Assembly: GCA_024291935.2 (NCBI GenBank)
Contig: CM044306.1
Span: 7,700,001-7,764,000, forward strand
Origin: Okapia johnstoni
Taxonomy: Eukaryota; Chordata; Mammalia; Artiodactyla; Giraffidae
Direction of reading: 5' to 3'
Length of the DNA stretch: 64,000 bases
Shown here: one piece after another, positions 44,249 through 53,401 of the stretch
How positions within the stretch are numbered: the first letter of the stretch is position 1
Layout: each line of letters starts with the position of its first letter
Translations under genes and position numbers: made by a program
The notes under the pieces: generated by a model
The model's input: the letters and a program-made list of their open reading frames with translations, nothing else
The model's database searches: none
Told to the model about the DNA's origin: nothing

Positions 44249-47151
44249 CACACGCTTAGTTGTGTCTGACTCTTTGCGACCCTGTGGACTGTATGTAGCA
44301 TGTCGGGCTCCTCTGTCCATGGGGTTTTCCAGGCAAGAATACTGGAGTGGGTTGCCATTTCCTTCTCCAGGGGATCTTCCCAACCCAGGAATCGAATCCA
44401 CAGCTCCTGCATTAACAGGAGCGTTCTTTACCACTGACCACCTGGGCAGAGGGCAAACAGGAAGGAACAGGAGCCCTTATCACTTCAAGAGGGTGGTCAG
44501 GCTACTCCCAGACTCCTCCCGCCTCCCCTACACCCCCAGGGGAGCAGGTGGGGAGGATTTGAGATCAGCAGTTTCGAAGCAAACAAAGGCTTCCAGTGAC
44601 TTGCTTCTAAGTGCCAAGACTGTTTGAGCCATAAGGGTGCCTGGACCCACCTGCCTTCAGGGTTGTGAAAGACTCTGGAAGAGCAGGCCAGAAAAAGCAG
44701 GGCGATCTTTTCCTCCACTCAACCCAGATCGGCCAACCACGAGACCCTGTAGCTCCTCTCTGAGGAGGAACTGGGACTGTGGTGCTCAGCCCAGGTGGCC
44801 TTCAGGAACCCCCAGGGAACTTTTGAAAAATACCAGAATTCTGATCAGATGGTTCTGGGTCTCTGGTGATTCAACCCCCCTCCTCTCATTGTCATCCCCT
44901 CCCAGTGGTTCTAACAGTGCAGCCAGGCTTGGAACCTGACAGAGGAACTGCTGAATGGGCAGAATAGAGACAGGAGGGAGCCCTGAATCACTCGGGTCTC
45001 AGGAAGGCCAGCTCCTCTCCAGAGCACCCCTTCTGCTCAAGAGACTCGCCCGACCGCCCCCCACCCTGGAATCCAAAGGCTTTAGACACCACCCTGGGAA
45101 TAAGGCTTCTCCAATGGCTCAGCGGTAAAGAATCCGCCTGCAATGCAGGAGACAACGGGTTTGGTCAGGAAGGTCCCCTGGAGGAGGAAATGGCAACCCA
45201 CTCTAAAACAGGTCTAGAAATCCCCAGCCCTGAACTACTGATTGGGCCAGTTCCACTCTCTAACCTGCAAGGAGAGCCTCATCTCCCATCTCCGGTGTGG
45301 TAGGCCTGGTCCCAGCACTTGGCTTCCCCTGGACTCCCCACTGTAGCCCGGGAGGGCTGCTTTCAATCCCCAGGTGAGGGGGTCACCAGAGCCTGCTTGC
45401 CCTGCTCAGATTTCCATCCCACCTGCCCCCTGCTTGTCCACCTCCTAATAAGGCTGAGTCTGGATCTGGCCCCTGGGGTTTAGCTAAAATGCAAACATCA
45501 CCAAAACATCAAGGATATGGGCAGGTCATACTAGATTTTTTAAAACATGAAAGATCTTTTAAAAAAGCTTTGTTGAGGTATAATCGATGTTCAGTCAACC
45601 TCGTATTTATAGTGGTGTTAGTTACTTTCGAAGGATGTTCAAATAAATATGTTTCAAAACATCTTTACAGAAAACAGATATGAATCTCCTTTCTTAATAC
45701 CCTCAGTCCTTTTCAGTCCTTCTCCTTATGCAATGTCTGACTCCAAGGAGGCAAAGTTAACTTTAGGTATTGCCAGCTAGAGCACCTTTGGTTCTAAAGG
45801 GAGGGGAAGCATAATCAATGGCAAGCGTGTTTCATATTGTTTCGCAACACTGGGTGCCCTCTGACTTTATTTCCTGAATGTTTTTGGTTTTGTGTTTTAG
45901 TCGCTAAGTCCTGTCTGAGTGTCTGACTCTTTTGCGACTCCATGGACTATAGCCCGCCAGGCTCCTCTGTCCATGGGATTTCCCAGGCAAGGATAGTGGA
46001 GTGGGTTGCCATTTCGTTCTCCAGGGGATCTTCCTGACCCAGACATTGAACCTGGGTCTCCTGCTAGGCAGGCAGATTCTTTTACCTCTGAGCCACCTGG
46101 AGAGCCCCATTCCTGAGAGCAGACACTAATTCTGACTTCATTCTCTTTATCGAGGACTGTGTGGGTGGAAAAGCACTGGGAAGGGAAAGCCAGGGCCCAG
46201 AGGCCTCTGCACCAGGCTGTAGGTACTCATGGGGCCTCACAAATCCAGACGCTGGGCACAGCTCGGTCCACCTTCCAGAAGTAAAGCTAAATCCCTTTTA
46301 AGGTTTCTTCAGTAACTGGAACCGTGACCTACCAAAGGCAGGCTCTCAGGTTTCTCCTTCTGGGGCACAAATTAAAGGAAGGTGCCCAGGGTCAGCCAGA
46401 GGGAGCGGAGCGCAGCAGGAGCAGCTCAGGGAGGGAAACTTGGATGGAGCCCAAGGTGGGCCCCTGTCCACCTCTTCACCGGATCGCGCCCAGACGGGCT
46501 TATCAAAATAAACAACGGAACAGAGCGGGAGGAGAGAAGCGAGCCGGGCGCGGGGAGGGCGGGGACCACAGCGAGCCGGAGAGGTGCGACCTGCTGCCGC
46601 TGGGCTGAGGAGCCGCGCGCAACGCTGGACCTGGGAGCCTTGAGTCCCTGCCCCCAAAGTAGAATCTGAGAAATATGACGTTAGCGAGAGACAATTCGTG
46701 GAAAGCCGGGACTGATTTTATCTGATTCCGATGTCCCAGCCAAAGTTGGACAAATGAAGGGGTTTCTAATCAGGGCCGGAGGGAAGTCAGCAGAAAGCTG
46801 TCGGGAGTGGATCTCCGGTGCGCAAGGGGCGAAGCTCCTCTTGGATCCGGCAGCAGCTGTGGGACCCCCGGCAGCACGTGTGTAACGCCGGGGTGGAGGC
46901 TCTGGGTACAAAGGGCCGCAGCCCGAGTCCCCGCGGCAAGCCTCCCCAGAGGGCGGCCCGGCCCCGGGCTGGGCGCCCCGCGCGTCCCCTGCGCCCTCCG
47001 GACAGGTCCCGCGCGGCAGCTCCTACCTGGCTCCGGTTCGGGGCCCCGGGTGCAACTCCACCACCGAGGAGTACAGGGCGACCAGGATCCCGGAGCAGAC
47101 AGCCGCGAGCAGGAGCAGCAGCCAGAAGAGCCGGCCACGCGGGAGCCCCAT
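29824..47151 (-). CDS. ST6GALNAC2: Alpha-N-acetylgalactosaminide alpha-2,6-sialyltransferase 2 (nine coding exons)
   Basis: This Golgi type II membrane enzyme moves sialic acid from CMP-Neu5Ac to the 6-position of GalNAc in mucin-type O-glycans. Nine exons join in phase; the first 320 residues are the same length as the human protein. They carry a short cytosolic tail, a membrane anchor (about residues 9-28, [19 protein letters not shown]), sialyl motif L ([17 protein letters not shown] ... [15 protein letters not shown], across exons 4-5) and motif S ([19 protein letters not shown] ..., exons 8-9). Motif III is DHYFD. After that the last exon departs from the family: about 13 codons are lost net, motif VS (H-x4-E) is absent, the usual stop is gone, and the frame continues to give about 443 residues instead of 374. 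Identity is certain; whether this allele makes active enzyme is doubtful. Confidence 0.96.
30250..30418 (+). repeat. Bov-tA SINE in ST6GALNAC2 intron 8
   Basis: It starts GGCTTCCCTGGTGCTCAGAC, ends CGACTGAGCGACTAATC, and has TGTGTAAAG / TGTATAAAG flanks. It lies only about 55 bases from the exon 9 acceptor, antisense to the gene. Confidence 0.93.
30470..30670 (-). repeat. MIR SINE, reverse
   Basis: CCCCATTTTACAAATGGGGAAA ... CAAGCTAGTAAGTAGCTGGG ... TTTGAACTCCAGTCTGTGACACC is reverse MIR. Confidence 0.75.
31331..31430 (-). CDS. ST6GALNAC2: ST6GALNAC2 exon 8 (sialyl motif S)
   Basis: It has 33 codons, [20 protein letters not shown] then [13 protein letters not shown]. The HTCDQ cysteine is the motif S partner of the motif L cysteine. 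The donor is GTAAGA. Confidence 0.97.
31471..31719 (+). repeat. Long CHR/ART2-type SINE with poly-A tail
   Basis: The head GGACTTCGTTGGTGGTCC continues into GAGCAACTAAGCCCGTGTGCC and AATGAGAAGCC and ends in a 17-base A run. Its left end is about 40 bases upstream of the exon 8 acceptor in intron 7. Confidence 0.88.
32486..32613 (-). repeat. BovB/Bov-A 3'-end fragment, reverse
   Basis: AGTTCAGTCACTCAGTCGTGTCC through CATCACCAACTCCCGGAGT to GAGTCGGTGATGCC is the reverse of the BovB 3' terminus. Confidence 0.85.
32795..32965 (+). repeat. Bov-tA SINE, diverged
   Basis: CTCGGGTTCAATCTGGGTCC to GGGGTCGCAAAGAGT, lacking the first part of the head. It is about 170 bases from the exon 7 donor. Confidence 0.85.
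33133..33216 (-). CDS. ST6GALNAC2: ST6GALNAC2 exon 7
   Basis: It has 27 codons, [20 protein letters not shown] then FISYLTE, with a GTAGGT donor. Its acceptor TAG is also the stop codon of the 287-codon frame immediately upstream. Confidence 0.97.
33217..34080 (-). CDS. Unrecognised 287-residue Ser/Pro-rich protein nested in ST6GALNAC2 intron 6
   Basis: I do not recognise this gene. The frame is intronless, on the same strand as ST6GALNAC2, between exons 6 and 7. Residues 1-125 are Ser/Pro/Asn/Gln-rich ([20 protein letters not shown]...). Residues 125-287 are varied and rich in Pro, Tyr and Phe ([37 protein letters not shown]), with a Cys cluster ([12 protein letters not shown]). In the second half roughly nine in ten codons end in G or C, with A common at position 2 (TAC, AAC, CAG), a strong coding-like pattern. 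There is no signal peptide or membrane segment. The ATG context is weak (ACACCAATGA). GC boxes lie 130-160 bases upstream. The stop TAG coincides with the exon 7 acceptor, so the transcript may be a 5'-extended exon 7 or a separate gene. A chance frame in GC-rich DNA remains possible. Confidence 0.5.
   Translation of the reverse strand: MSSPSHSPNPSPAQSPSQSRSNHTNQQPYASSGGSAPSPSPTRGSSRAPSHPATPNASQPSSRASSLTPSPHVQPRGSSQNATPPASKSPSQSGLKSLSRNSSQTPPVPGAKSPAHSPAPSASYIGLGPFRGIPSYIAPYVPRYMKETPFFQPPTSLLPQNQCFPCFFPCPARDRPRKAPRSLYLPLFPPPPDLPRVNCSYPSPPALFTPPSSLSYSPPTEVLVGGKPHVVPTVLPATFYTPFSRYYPQPRPYRSIHRHRPSAFPLSWLHNPSYDGSGRSVHFYRGS
34210..34240 (-). promoter_or_regulatory. GC boxes upstream of the nested reading frame
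   Basis: GGCGGGGGCGGGGC and GGGCGGGGC (plus-strand reading) are Sp1/KLF-type sites 130-160 bases before the nested frame's ATG. They could serve an internal promoter; no TATA box is evident. Confidence 0.35.
34965..35068 (-). CDS. ST6GALNAC2: ST6GALNAC2 exon 6
   Basis: It reads [20 protein letters not shown] then [14 protein letters not shown] plus AG, between a TTGACAG acceptor and a GTGAGC donor. Confidence 0.97.
35598..35697 (+). repeat. CHR-type SINE fragment
   Basis: GGGACTTCCCTGGTCCACTGG to TGTCCCACACGCTGCT, cut off where a reverse Bov-tA begins. Confidence 0.8.
35700..35918 (-). repeat. Bov-tA SINE, left arm of an inverted pair
   Basis: GTGCTTAGTCGCTCAGTCGTG to CTGCTGAGTCATTTAGGAAG. 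It abuts a plus-strand copy at 35919 with no spacer. Confidence 0.93.
35919..36129 (+). repeat. Bov-tA SINE, right arm of an inverted pair
   Basis: GGCTTCCCTGATGGCTCAGAC to CGACTGAGCAACTAACAC, followed by an A-rich run at 36148-36160. With the left arm it can form a hairpin of about 200 bp. Confidence 0.93.
36291..36498 (+). repeat. Bov-tA SINE
   Basis: From TTCTTCCCAGGTAGCACTAA to CAACTGAATCGACTTAGC, with AGGTTCT at both edges. Confidence 0.92.
36728..36928 (-). repeat. Bov-tA SINE, reverse
   Basis: GAAAGTGAAAGTCTCTGTCATG to GAGCTATCAGGGAAGCCC; a subfamily with the GAAAGTGAAAGT start. Confidence 0.92.
37464..37602 (-). CDS. ST6GALNAC2: ST6GALNAC2 exon 5 (end of motif L)
   Basis: It is 139 bases long: one base completing Arg, then 46 codons from [20 protein letters not shown] to GFTSVPQGQ. 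The donor is GTGAGG. Confidence 0.97.
38019..38187 (-). CDS. ST6GALNAC2: ST6GALNAC2 exon 4 (start of sialyl motif L)
   Basis: It reads [15 protein letters not shown] ... [16 protein letters not shown] ... NIDAHDYVF. The cysteine in RCAVVGNGG is the conserved motif L cysteine that forms the intramolecular disulfide. Confidence 0.97.
38793..38967 (-). CDS. ST6GALNAC2: ST6GALNAC2 exon 3
   Basis: It has 58 codons plus one base, reading [18 protein letters not shown] through [13 protein letters not shown], with a CCCACAG acceptor and a GTAACC donor. Confidence 0.96.
38999..39402 (-). repeat. CHR-type SINE, reverse, split by a younger SINE
   Basis: The body 38999-39210 (GGCCGCGTTGGGTCTTGG ... CTTAACCACGGACCCCCAG) resumes at 39381-39402 as GGACCCCCAGGGAAGTCC. 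The interruption is the Bov-tA at 39211-39380. Confidence 0.9.
39211..39380 (-). repeat. Bov-tA SINE nested in a CHR SINE
   Basis: It is bounded by perfect 10-base target-site duplications GGACCCCCAG (39201-39210 and 39381-39390). The copy is slightly shortened. Confidence 0.95.
39965..40172 (+). repeat. Bov-tA SINE
   Basis: GGTGGCTCAGCAGTAAAGGAT to GAAGTGACTGAGC with a short CACACACA tail. Confidence 0.9.
40252..40567 (+). repeat. Long ART2/CHR-type SINE
   Basis: GGCTTCCCATGGTGGCTCAGG continues with AGCCTGTGCCCTAGAGCCTGG, GGAGCCCACGGGCTGC and AATGAGAAGCCCGTG and ends AACCAAAAATAAA. The CCCTAGAGCC motif occurs twice. Confidence 0.85.
40857..41073 (-). repeat. Bov-tA SINE, reverse
   Basis: GTTAGTCGCTCAGTTGTCTCC to CGTCTGAGTCACCAGG. 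Confidence 0.92.
42461..42677 (+). repeat. Bov-tA SINE with perfect target-site duplication
   Basis: AAACAGTTTAAA lies on both sides (42449-42460 and 42678-42689). The body is close to consensus and so probably young; the GGAGCCTGGCG segment is deleted. Confidence 0.95.
43047..43110 (-). CDS. ST6GALNAC2: ST6GALNAC2 exon 2
   Basis: This 64-base exon encodes [21 protein letters not shown] in the lumenal stem. The CTCAG acceptor and GTACAG donor fit, and the ASNS segment matches the family. It is the most diverged exon, as is usual for the stem. Confidence 0.9.
44211..44453 (-). repeat. Bov-tA SINE, reverse, with (TG)n tail
   Basis: The TG/CG tract at 44211-44250 is the complement of the element's CA-rich 3' end. 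The body runs to CCACTGACCACCTGGGCA. Confidence 0.93.
45103..45208 (+). repeat. Bov-tA SINE, 3'-truncated
   Basis: GGCTTCTCCAATGGCTCAGCGG to GGCAACCCACTCTA, where it stops abruptly. Confidence 0.88.
45897..46107 (-). repeat. Bov-tA SINE, reverse
   Basis: TTAGTCGCTAAGTCCTGTCTG to TCTGAGCCACCTGGAGAGCCC. Confidence 0.92.
47027..47151 (-). CDS. ST6GALNAC2: ST6GALNAC2 exon 1, coding part
   Basis: The start [20 protein letters not shown] is the family start. It encodes the cytosolic tail, the signal anchor and the beginning of the stem, and ends CCAG|GTAGGA. It lies in a CpG island. Confidence 0.96.
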
Positions 47152-47240
47152 GCAGCCTCGGCCCGAGGGCGTCCCGTCGGCAGCCGTCCCGAGCGGAGAG
47201 GAGAGGCCCGGGCGGGCCGGGCTGGACTCCCGGAGTCGGC

Positions 47241-47270
47241 CGTCCGGCCCCGTCCGGCCCCGTCCGGCCC
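47241..47270. repeat. 3 x 10-bp GC-rich tandem repeat
   Basis: CGTCCGGCCC is repeated three times without error, followed by a degenerate CGCCCGGCTC. Confidence 0.97.
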
Positions 47271-48295
47271 CGCCCGGCTCCGCCGCGCCTCCCCGCCCCG
47301 CCTCTCCCCCTCCGCCGACTCCCGGCCTCCGGACGCCGCCGCACCCTTGGGCGCTGCGCGGCGGGTCCCGGAGGCGGGAGTGTCGCGCCGGCACCCGGAG
47401 CTGCCCGCGCCTCTCAGGCGCTACCCTCTGTCCTCCGGACTTGGACGGCCCAGCCCAGAGACGCCGCGAGCCGGTGTTGGGCAGGGCCCTTCCCGGTACC
47501 GTCAAGGGCAGGCGCGCGCGCGGTCCGGGGACTCAGTGGGGCCGCGGGGCGCGGGGAGACGCCGCCACCTGCCGCCTGGGCCGCGCACTGAGCCCTCAGT
47601 TGGAGGGGATGAGGCAGGGGGCCTGTCCGGGATGGGAAGGGCGGGAGAGCTGAGGTTGTCCGTCTCCCTCATTTGGTGACTGGCCAGAGCCCTCAGTCAC
47701 ACTGCGTCCCTGTTACAAACCCGGGGCAACCTGGAGATCTCAGCAACCCAGAGACACCTGAAAGATGTAGCAAAGGCTCAGGTGTCACCAGGAAGGCCCG
47801 GGGAAGCCCGGGCACCCATACCCTGGAAGCAGAGCCTTTCCAGGGGTGAGCAGTAGATGAGACACTGTATTCTGCAGTGGACATCATCCTGGCCCCAGAA
47901 ACCTGTGAAATACGCTAGACCCTGAACTGTCAGCAAATACAAGGATGACAGGCACCTGCAACCCACCCCCCCCCCAGCCCCGCCCGATCCTCATGTAAAG
48001 GAGGAGCCTGGGTGCAGCAACAGTTATCTGTCTAATTGCAAGGCTTCGGGGAAAACTTGCTGGAGCCTCTGCTCTAGGGCAGGAGCAGGTCCTTCAGGCT
48101 CAGTTCATACGATTTAGAAAATGCTGGCCCTGGCTACCCTCCTGTCGGACACGACTTAAATTGATGATTTAAAGTCTTTTAATCTTTATGGTTTTCCATC
48201 CCCCAAATCCCTGTCTCTGTTACTTATCCCTTATTCTTCAGGGGTTGATAAAACATCAGATCTCTTTCTAAGTCCCTAAGTCCCAAACCTACCCC

Positions 48296-48510
48296 CAGCC
48301 CCTTGTGGCTCAGACAGTAAAGAATTCACCTGCAATGCAGGAGACTGGGGTTTGATCCCCCGGTGGGGAAGATCCCCTGGAGGAGGGCATGACAACCCAC
48401 GCCAGTACTTTTGCCAGGAGAATCCCATGGACAGAGGAGCCTGGAAGGCTACAGTCCATAGGGTTGTGAAGAGTCAGACACCACCGAAGTGACTTAACAC
48501 ACACACAAGC
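48296..48510 (+). repeat. Bov-tA SINE
   Basis: CCCCTTGTGGCTCAGACAGTA to CCGAAGTGACTTAACACACACAC. Confidence 0.92.
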
Positions 48511-48567
48511 ACATCGGTATTAAGGATTTGGGTCCATCTCCAGTGCCTAAAAGGCAAGTACCTCAAG

Positions 48568-48745
48568 ACTTCCCTGGTGGTCCAGTGGCTAAGTCCCTGA
48601 GCTTCCAATGTAGGGAGCCCAGATTTGATCCATGGTTAGGGAACTAGATCCCACATACCACAACTAAAGGTCCCCAGTGCCACAACAAAAGATTCTGCAT
48701 GCTGCCACTCAGATCCTGCACAGCCAAAAAAATAAATATATACAT
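48568..48745 (+). repeat. CHR-type SINE
   Basis: GACTTCCCTGGTGGTCCAGTGG to CAGCCAAAAAAATAAATATA. Confidence 0.9.
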
Positions 48746-49607
48746 ATATTTTTAAAAGGTAATACCCCACTAAGACAGAGCTTCCTATCCACCACGTGGG
48801 GTTCTCTTTCCTGTCTGCAGCCTCCCGTGTCCTCGCCCCTCCACTGTCTCCCGGCACATCAGTTTTCTCCCTGAACCCTTCTTTTCTTTCCAGCCAGGCC
48901 CCTGGGGGTCATAATCTGAGAGCTACTCTCATCGTAACCCAGATGCTCCTGTGTTCCTGGCCTTCTGCCCAGCAGAACTCCGACCTGGATTCACACTCTG
49001 ATCAGCCTGTGCAGTGTCCCCTCCCCCACGCTGCCCGCTCCCTGGCCTGGCTGGGAGTTGCTGGCCAGGGACTGGTTCATTCCAGAGTAGAATGGTACCC
49101 ACTGGGCATCAGCTGGGCTTGCCACACCAGTCGCTTCCCCGTCCTTGGTTAGGTCCAGCTTCCATCCTGCCCAACAGGGATTCCAGGATGCTACCTCAAG
49201 CCTCCTCTTCTCCCTGCCATACCTCCGAGAGGGGAGCTTCAATTTCCCAGGCTCCCAATTACAAAGGCACCTCCTGGCCAGAACGTGAAGGGTCTGAGGT
49301 GTACCCCGTGATCAGGCAAATAGGTCAGCCTGCTACAGTTTTATGGATGCTGGCAGAAGACATGAGACTCTGGGGTCAAAGATGAATAATTTGATTACTG
49401 GTGGTACAATGAGCAACGTGAACTTCATGATGGTGCCTCCTTGCTTCTGAGACCCCAGGAAGGTGAGGCAGAGAGACCCAAAAGGGGCCACACAGCGGGT
49501 TCGCTGCATAGCTGAGGAATCTTGAACGAGGGAAACCAGAATCGGTTACACTGGGCTGCAAACAAAGCTGCCGTTGCCCTAGAGGCAGGCATTAAAAATT
49601 ATACTGG

Positions 49608-49752
49608 AGGGACTTCCCTGGTGGTCCAGAGGTTAAGACTCTGATCTTTCAATGCAGGGGACGCAAGTTCAATCCCTAGTCAGGGAATGAAGATCTCACA
49701 TGTTGCAGGGCACTGCCAAAAGACTTTTTTTTAAAGAGAAGAAAAAAAAAAA
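49608..49752 (+). repeat. CHR-type SINE
   Basis: GAGGGACTTCCCTGGTGGTCC to CTGCCAAAAGAC, with an A-rich tail to 49752. Confidence 0.9.
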
Positions 49753-50077
49753 ACTTAGGCTGGAAGTAAGAAAATTTGTTCTCTGCTCCAGATGGGGGTA
49801 TTATCTTTATCTTTCAAGACAGATGTTGCTATATACCAACATTTTTGGAAAGATAGTCTGGGACAAAAGGCAGTTAGTGCCTCTGCTAATGTGTGCAGAA
49901 AAGTGATTCACCCAGTGAGGGTTCCCAGCATGTTAATGTCCATGCCTCTTCACCTGCACGCGCCCAAGCTCTCCTCCTGTAAAAGCCAGCCTCTCTGCCG
50001 TGTGCTCCCACCTCTTTGGGTCTCCATCTGGCAGCCATCCCTCCCCGATCTACAGGGTCCTTGTCCTGGCCTATGCG

Positions 50078-50305
50078 TGTGTGCTCAGCTGCTCAGCTGT
50101 GTCTGTCTCTTTTGTGACCCCATGGACTGTAGCCCAGGCTGCTCTAGCCTGCTCTGTCCGTGGGATTTTCCAGGCAAGAATACTGGAGTGGGTTGCCATT
50201 TCCTCCTCCTGGGGATCTTCCCGACCCAGGAATTGAACCCTCATCTCTTGTGTCTCCTGCATTGGCAGGTGGATTCTTTACCACTGTCACCACCTAGGAA
50301 GCCCC
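50078..50305 (-). repeat. Bov-tA SINE, reverse
   Basis: GTGTGTGCTCAGCTGCTCAGC to CACCACCTAGGAAGCCCC. Confidence 0.92.
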
Positions 50306-50796
50306 CCTGGGCTATGAATATATCCCCAAAGAGCTCATCCTAAAAAGCAAAGTCCAACAAAACCTCTGTTGAGTTGACACTCTTCTTAACTACCCTTTCC
50401 TTTTCATCCTCTTTCTGGTTGGGACATCCATGCTATTACCATTTCTCTCTGAATCTGGTTTCTTTACCTACCTCCCCACTGAAACTGTCCCACGGAGGCC
50501 ACCAGGGCCTGCGTCGTTCCCAGTGGAACAAAGGAGCAGACGTTTTCCAGTTCTAGTCCTGCTGCGTCTGCCTCTGAATTTGAATTCTGAAAAAAAGGAA
50601 AAAAGGGCCACCTTTTGGACTTCTTTTAGGTGTTTCTTAAATCCAACATCTGGCCACTCCCACAAGGTATTTTCTGCTGACTGCCTTTTTCCGGTTTAGC
50701 AGTCATGCTTTCTTGTGTGGACCTGAAACAAATGGATGGCCAGCTATTTCAACAGCAAAACTGGTTTTATTTGACCTACTGTATAGCACAAGGAAC

Positions 50797-51131
50797 TGTT
50801 ACTGCTCAGGCTTCTTGGCCTCTTTAATCAATAGAGATTGATCAGAAGCCAGAGAAGAAATTCAGGCAAGGCTTTACTGGGGGCCAGAAGGAACTCTTGC
50901 TTGCTTGATCCCCGAGGAGGGGCAAGCTTGTTCCTTAAATGGGGTAAGGGTAGGGGTGTGTCCAGGGGTTGGGCCAGAGGGGTGGTGGCTTAGGTGGTTT
51001 GCCCCCCCCTTGGGTGGTGGTGTGCACAGTACCCTGCTTTTGTTCTCAACATCTTGTCTTTAAAAGGGGCACTTGGGTTTTCTTGGTCTCTTTGTATCAT
51101 TTGGGTCCAGAATTTGCCCCAACTGTGCACA
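50797..51131 (-). mobile_element. Probable solo LTR of an endogenous retrovirus
   Basis: Read on the minus strand, about 335 bases start TGTGCACAG and end AGTAACA (TG...CA). An AGTAAAGCCTTGCCTGAA segment resembles the R/U5 poly(A) region of ruminant LTRs. There is no internal retroviral sequence next to it and no clear target duplication. The family is not assigned. Confidence 0.5.
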
Positions 51132-51134
51132 CAC

Positions 51135-51290
51135 GCAATTATTTTTATTTTTTTAATTTAGTTTTTAATTGGAGGAAAATTGCTTTACAGTGTTGTGCTA
51201 GTTCCTGCCATACAATAATGTGAATCAGTCATAATTATATATATATACATTCTCTCCCTTTTGAGCCTCCTTCTCCTTCCCCTGTCTCAA
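51135..51290 (-). mobile_element. L1 3' UTR end, reverse
   Basis: TTTTTAATTGGAGGAAAATTGC, then TTTACAGTGTTGTGCTAGTTCC, is the complement of the ruminant L1 tail also seen in forward orientation at 63590-63802. Confidence 0.75.
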
Positions 51291-51365
51291 CCTTCTAGGT
51301 CATCACAGGGCACTAGGCTGGGCTCCTGTGTTACATAGTAACTTATCACTAGGCATCTATTTTAC

Positions 51366-51577
51366 ACATGTGCTCAGTGCTCCGTCCTGTCTGACTCGAA
51401 ACCCCATGGACTATAGCCTGCCTGGCTCCTCTGTCCATGAAATTTCCCAGGCAAGAATACTGGAGTGGCTTGCCATTTCCTACTCCAGGGCATTTTCCCC
51501 ATCTGGGGATCAAAGCCTCGTCTCCATCTCCTGCAGTGGCAGGTGGATTCTTTACCACTGAACCATCTGGGAAGCCC
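51366..51577 (-). repeat. Bov-tA SINE, reverse
   Basis: CACATGTGCTCAGTGCTCCGTC to CTGAACCATCTGGGAAGCCC. Confidence 0.92.
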
Positions 51578-51770
51578 TCTTTACATTTTACACTTGATAG
51601 TGTATATATGTCACTGCTATCCTCTCAATTTGTCCTTCCCCTGCTGTGTCTACAAGTCCATTCTCTACATCTGCATGCAGTTATTTTTAGTCCCATACAG
51701 ATTCCTTTTTTGTATTTCGTAGCTGGAGGAAAGGTGTGTCCAGATACAAGTTATATATAAATATATTTAT

Positions 51771-51897
51771 CTCCTCCGGTGGTCCAGTGGTTAGGACTCC
51801 GTGCTTCCACTGCAGAGGGATCAGGTTTAACCCCTGGTCAGGGAACTAACATCCCCTCGAGCCACTTGGCACGGCCAAAAAAAAAAAAAAAAAGAAA
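51771..51897 (+). repeat. CHR-type SINE
   Basis: TCTCCTCCGGTGGTCCAGTGG to GCACGGCC and a long A run. Confidence 0.9.
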
Positions 51898-53261
51898 CAT
51901 TGGACTCAACAGAGAATTGGAATTCTGGATCTCTAACTAAGGACCATGTGCTGGTCCCGCAGGGCAAGGGAAGGAAATGGCTTCTACAGAGGAAACGGGA
52001 TCTGGGAGGGCTACAGTAAACAAAGATTCCAAGGCTTTTCACTGGCTGAATCCTTGCCAGGAAGAAAGATGTATCTTTCTTCTTCCTGTTGGGCTCTGCT
52101 GCCCTCGCTGGGCATGAAAGCTTCCCCCTTCTGTCTCCTGACTCTATTTAACTGAGGTTTCTGTTTATTAGTTTTTTACGCCTGCTTATTTGCTTGTCTC
52201 ATCTATGTTTGTTGGAAACTGGAAATTTTAATTAAAGTTGTAGCAACTCTGGGTACCCGTCCCCCACCCTCACTCCCCCCAGGCTTGTTGTAACTCCCTT
52301 GTTTGTTTAGTGACTGGCTGGCTTATTTTAACGAAGCCTCCCTCCTCACCCATCCCCTTCTCCCCACTTTGCAGATGAGAAACTGAGAGTCACCCGAGGT
52401 CACAGGACCTTGGCAGATGTCACGTTTCTTTTTTTTTGTTTTTTTGAGATGCCACATTTCACTTGGTCTTTTACCATTTTCTTTTCGTCCTCCTTTTATC
52501 CCTTCATGTCTCACTACCCACAAAGTCCATGAACCCTATTCTCAGAAAAGTCACAGTTTAGAGGTGAGACCAGGCCTGGGGATCAAGAAATGGGTGTCCA
52601 CTCTTCTCTCATTAGCTAGGACCTACTAGATGTGTTGCACTCCACTCCTGCTTGTCCCACGGCCACCCTGCAGGACATCCATCCACAGAGACAGGGCCTC
52701 CTAAGCCCTCCCAGATGACCTGGCCAGGGAAAGCCCCCCTCCCCAACCCCTTGGGTTTTTCCTCCAAGGACCTTCCACCCTCTCTGCCAGCTAAAGCAGG
52801 GTCTTCTCACCCACCACACCCCACCGCTAGAATGTGTCAGTTCACATCTCCTCCTCCTCCTCACACTTCTGAAGCCCTTTTTCTTCCCCACTGATCTTTG
52901 TGATCTTGAAGTGTTAACCTCTGATGCACAGGGAAGTGCAGTTTGGGGTCTGTCCACCGTCACCCTGGGTCAGCCGTGACTTGGGCTAGATCCTCTTCAT
53001 CTCTTTCCCTGACCACAGCAGCTGTCAAGATCTGTTAATTGCCAGTTGTTGATGTGTTGCTTTCAACAATGCCCTGGGACATAAATTGCTCTACAGACTC
53101 AGGCTTCTTTGAAGGAACAGTTCCTGAGGTTACTGTCTCCTGTTTCTCTCCCTGATTCTCTCCTGCAAACTAGTTGACTTACGCATTAGCCTGATCTTCA
53201 TGGAATCTACACTTTCTATCCAGTTGCCTTTCAACACAGTAGCTGTGGCTTTCTATACACT

Positions 53262-53401
53262 TATTTATTAATTATTTTTATTTGTCCACACCAGGTCTTA
53301 GTTGGGGGCATGTGGGATCTATTTCCCTGACCAGGGATCGAACCTGGGCCCCCTGCATTGGGAATACAGAATCTTAGCCACTGGACCACCAGGGAAGTCC
53401 C
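53262..53401 (-). repeat. CHR-type SINE, reverse
   Basis: TTATTTTTATTTGTCCACACC to GGACCACCAGGGAAGTCCC. Confidence 0.9.

Larger units (their letters stand above)
46830..47600 (-). promoter_or_regulatory. ST6GALNAC2: CpG island and promoter of ST6GALNAC2
   Basis: Dense CpG and GC boxes surround coding exon 1. No TATA box is seen. It includes a perfect threefold 10-bp tandem repeat at 47241-47270, about 90-120 bases upstream of the ATG, in the likely 5' UTR or core promoter. Confidence 0.75.

Noticed and set aside
46807..47679. 290-codon plus-strand frame through the ST6GALNAC2 CpG island
   Set aside because: Antisense to coding exon 1, low complexity in Arg/Pro/Gly/Ala, and no splice or family support.
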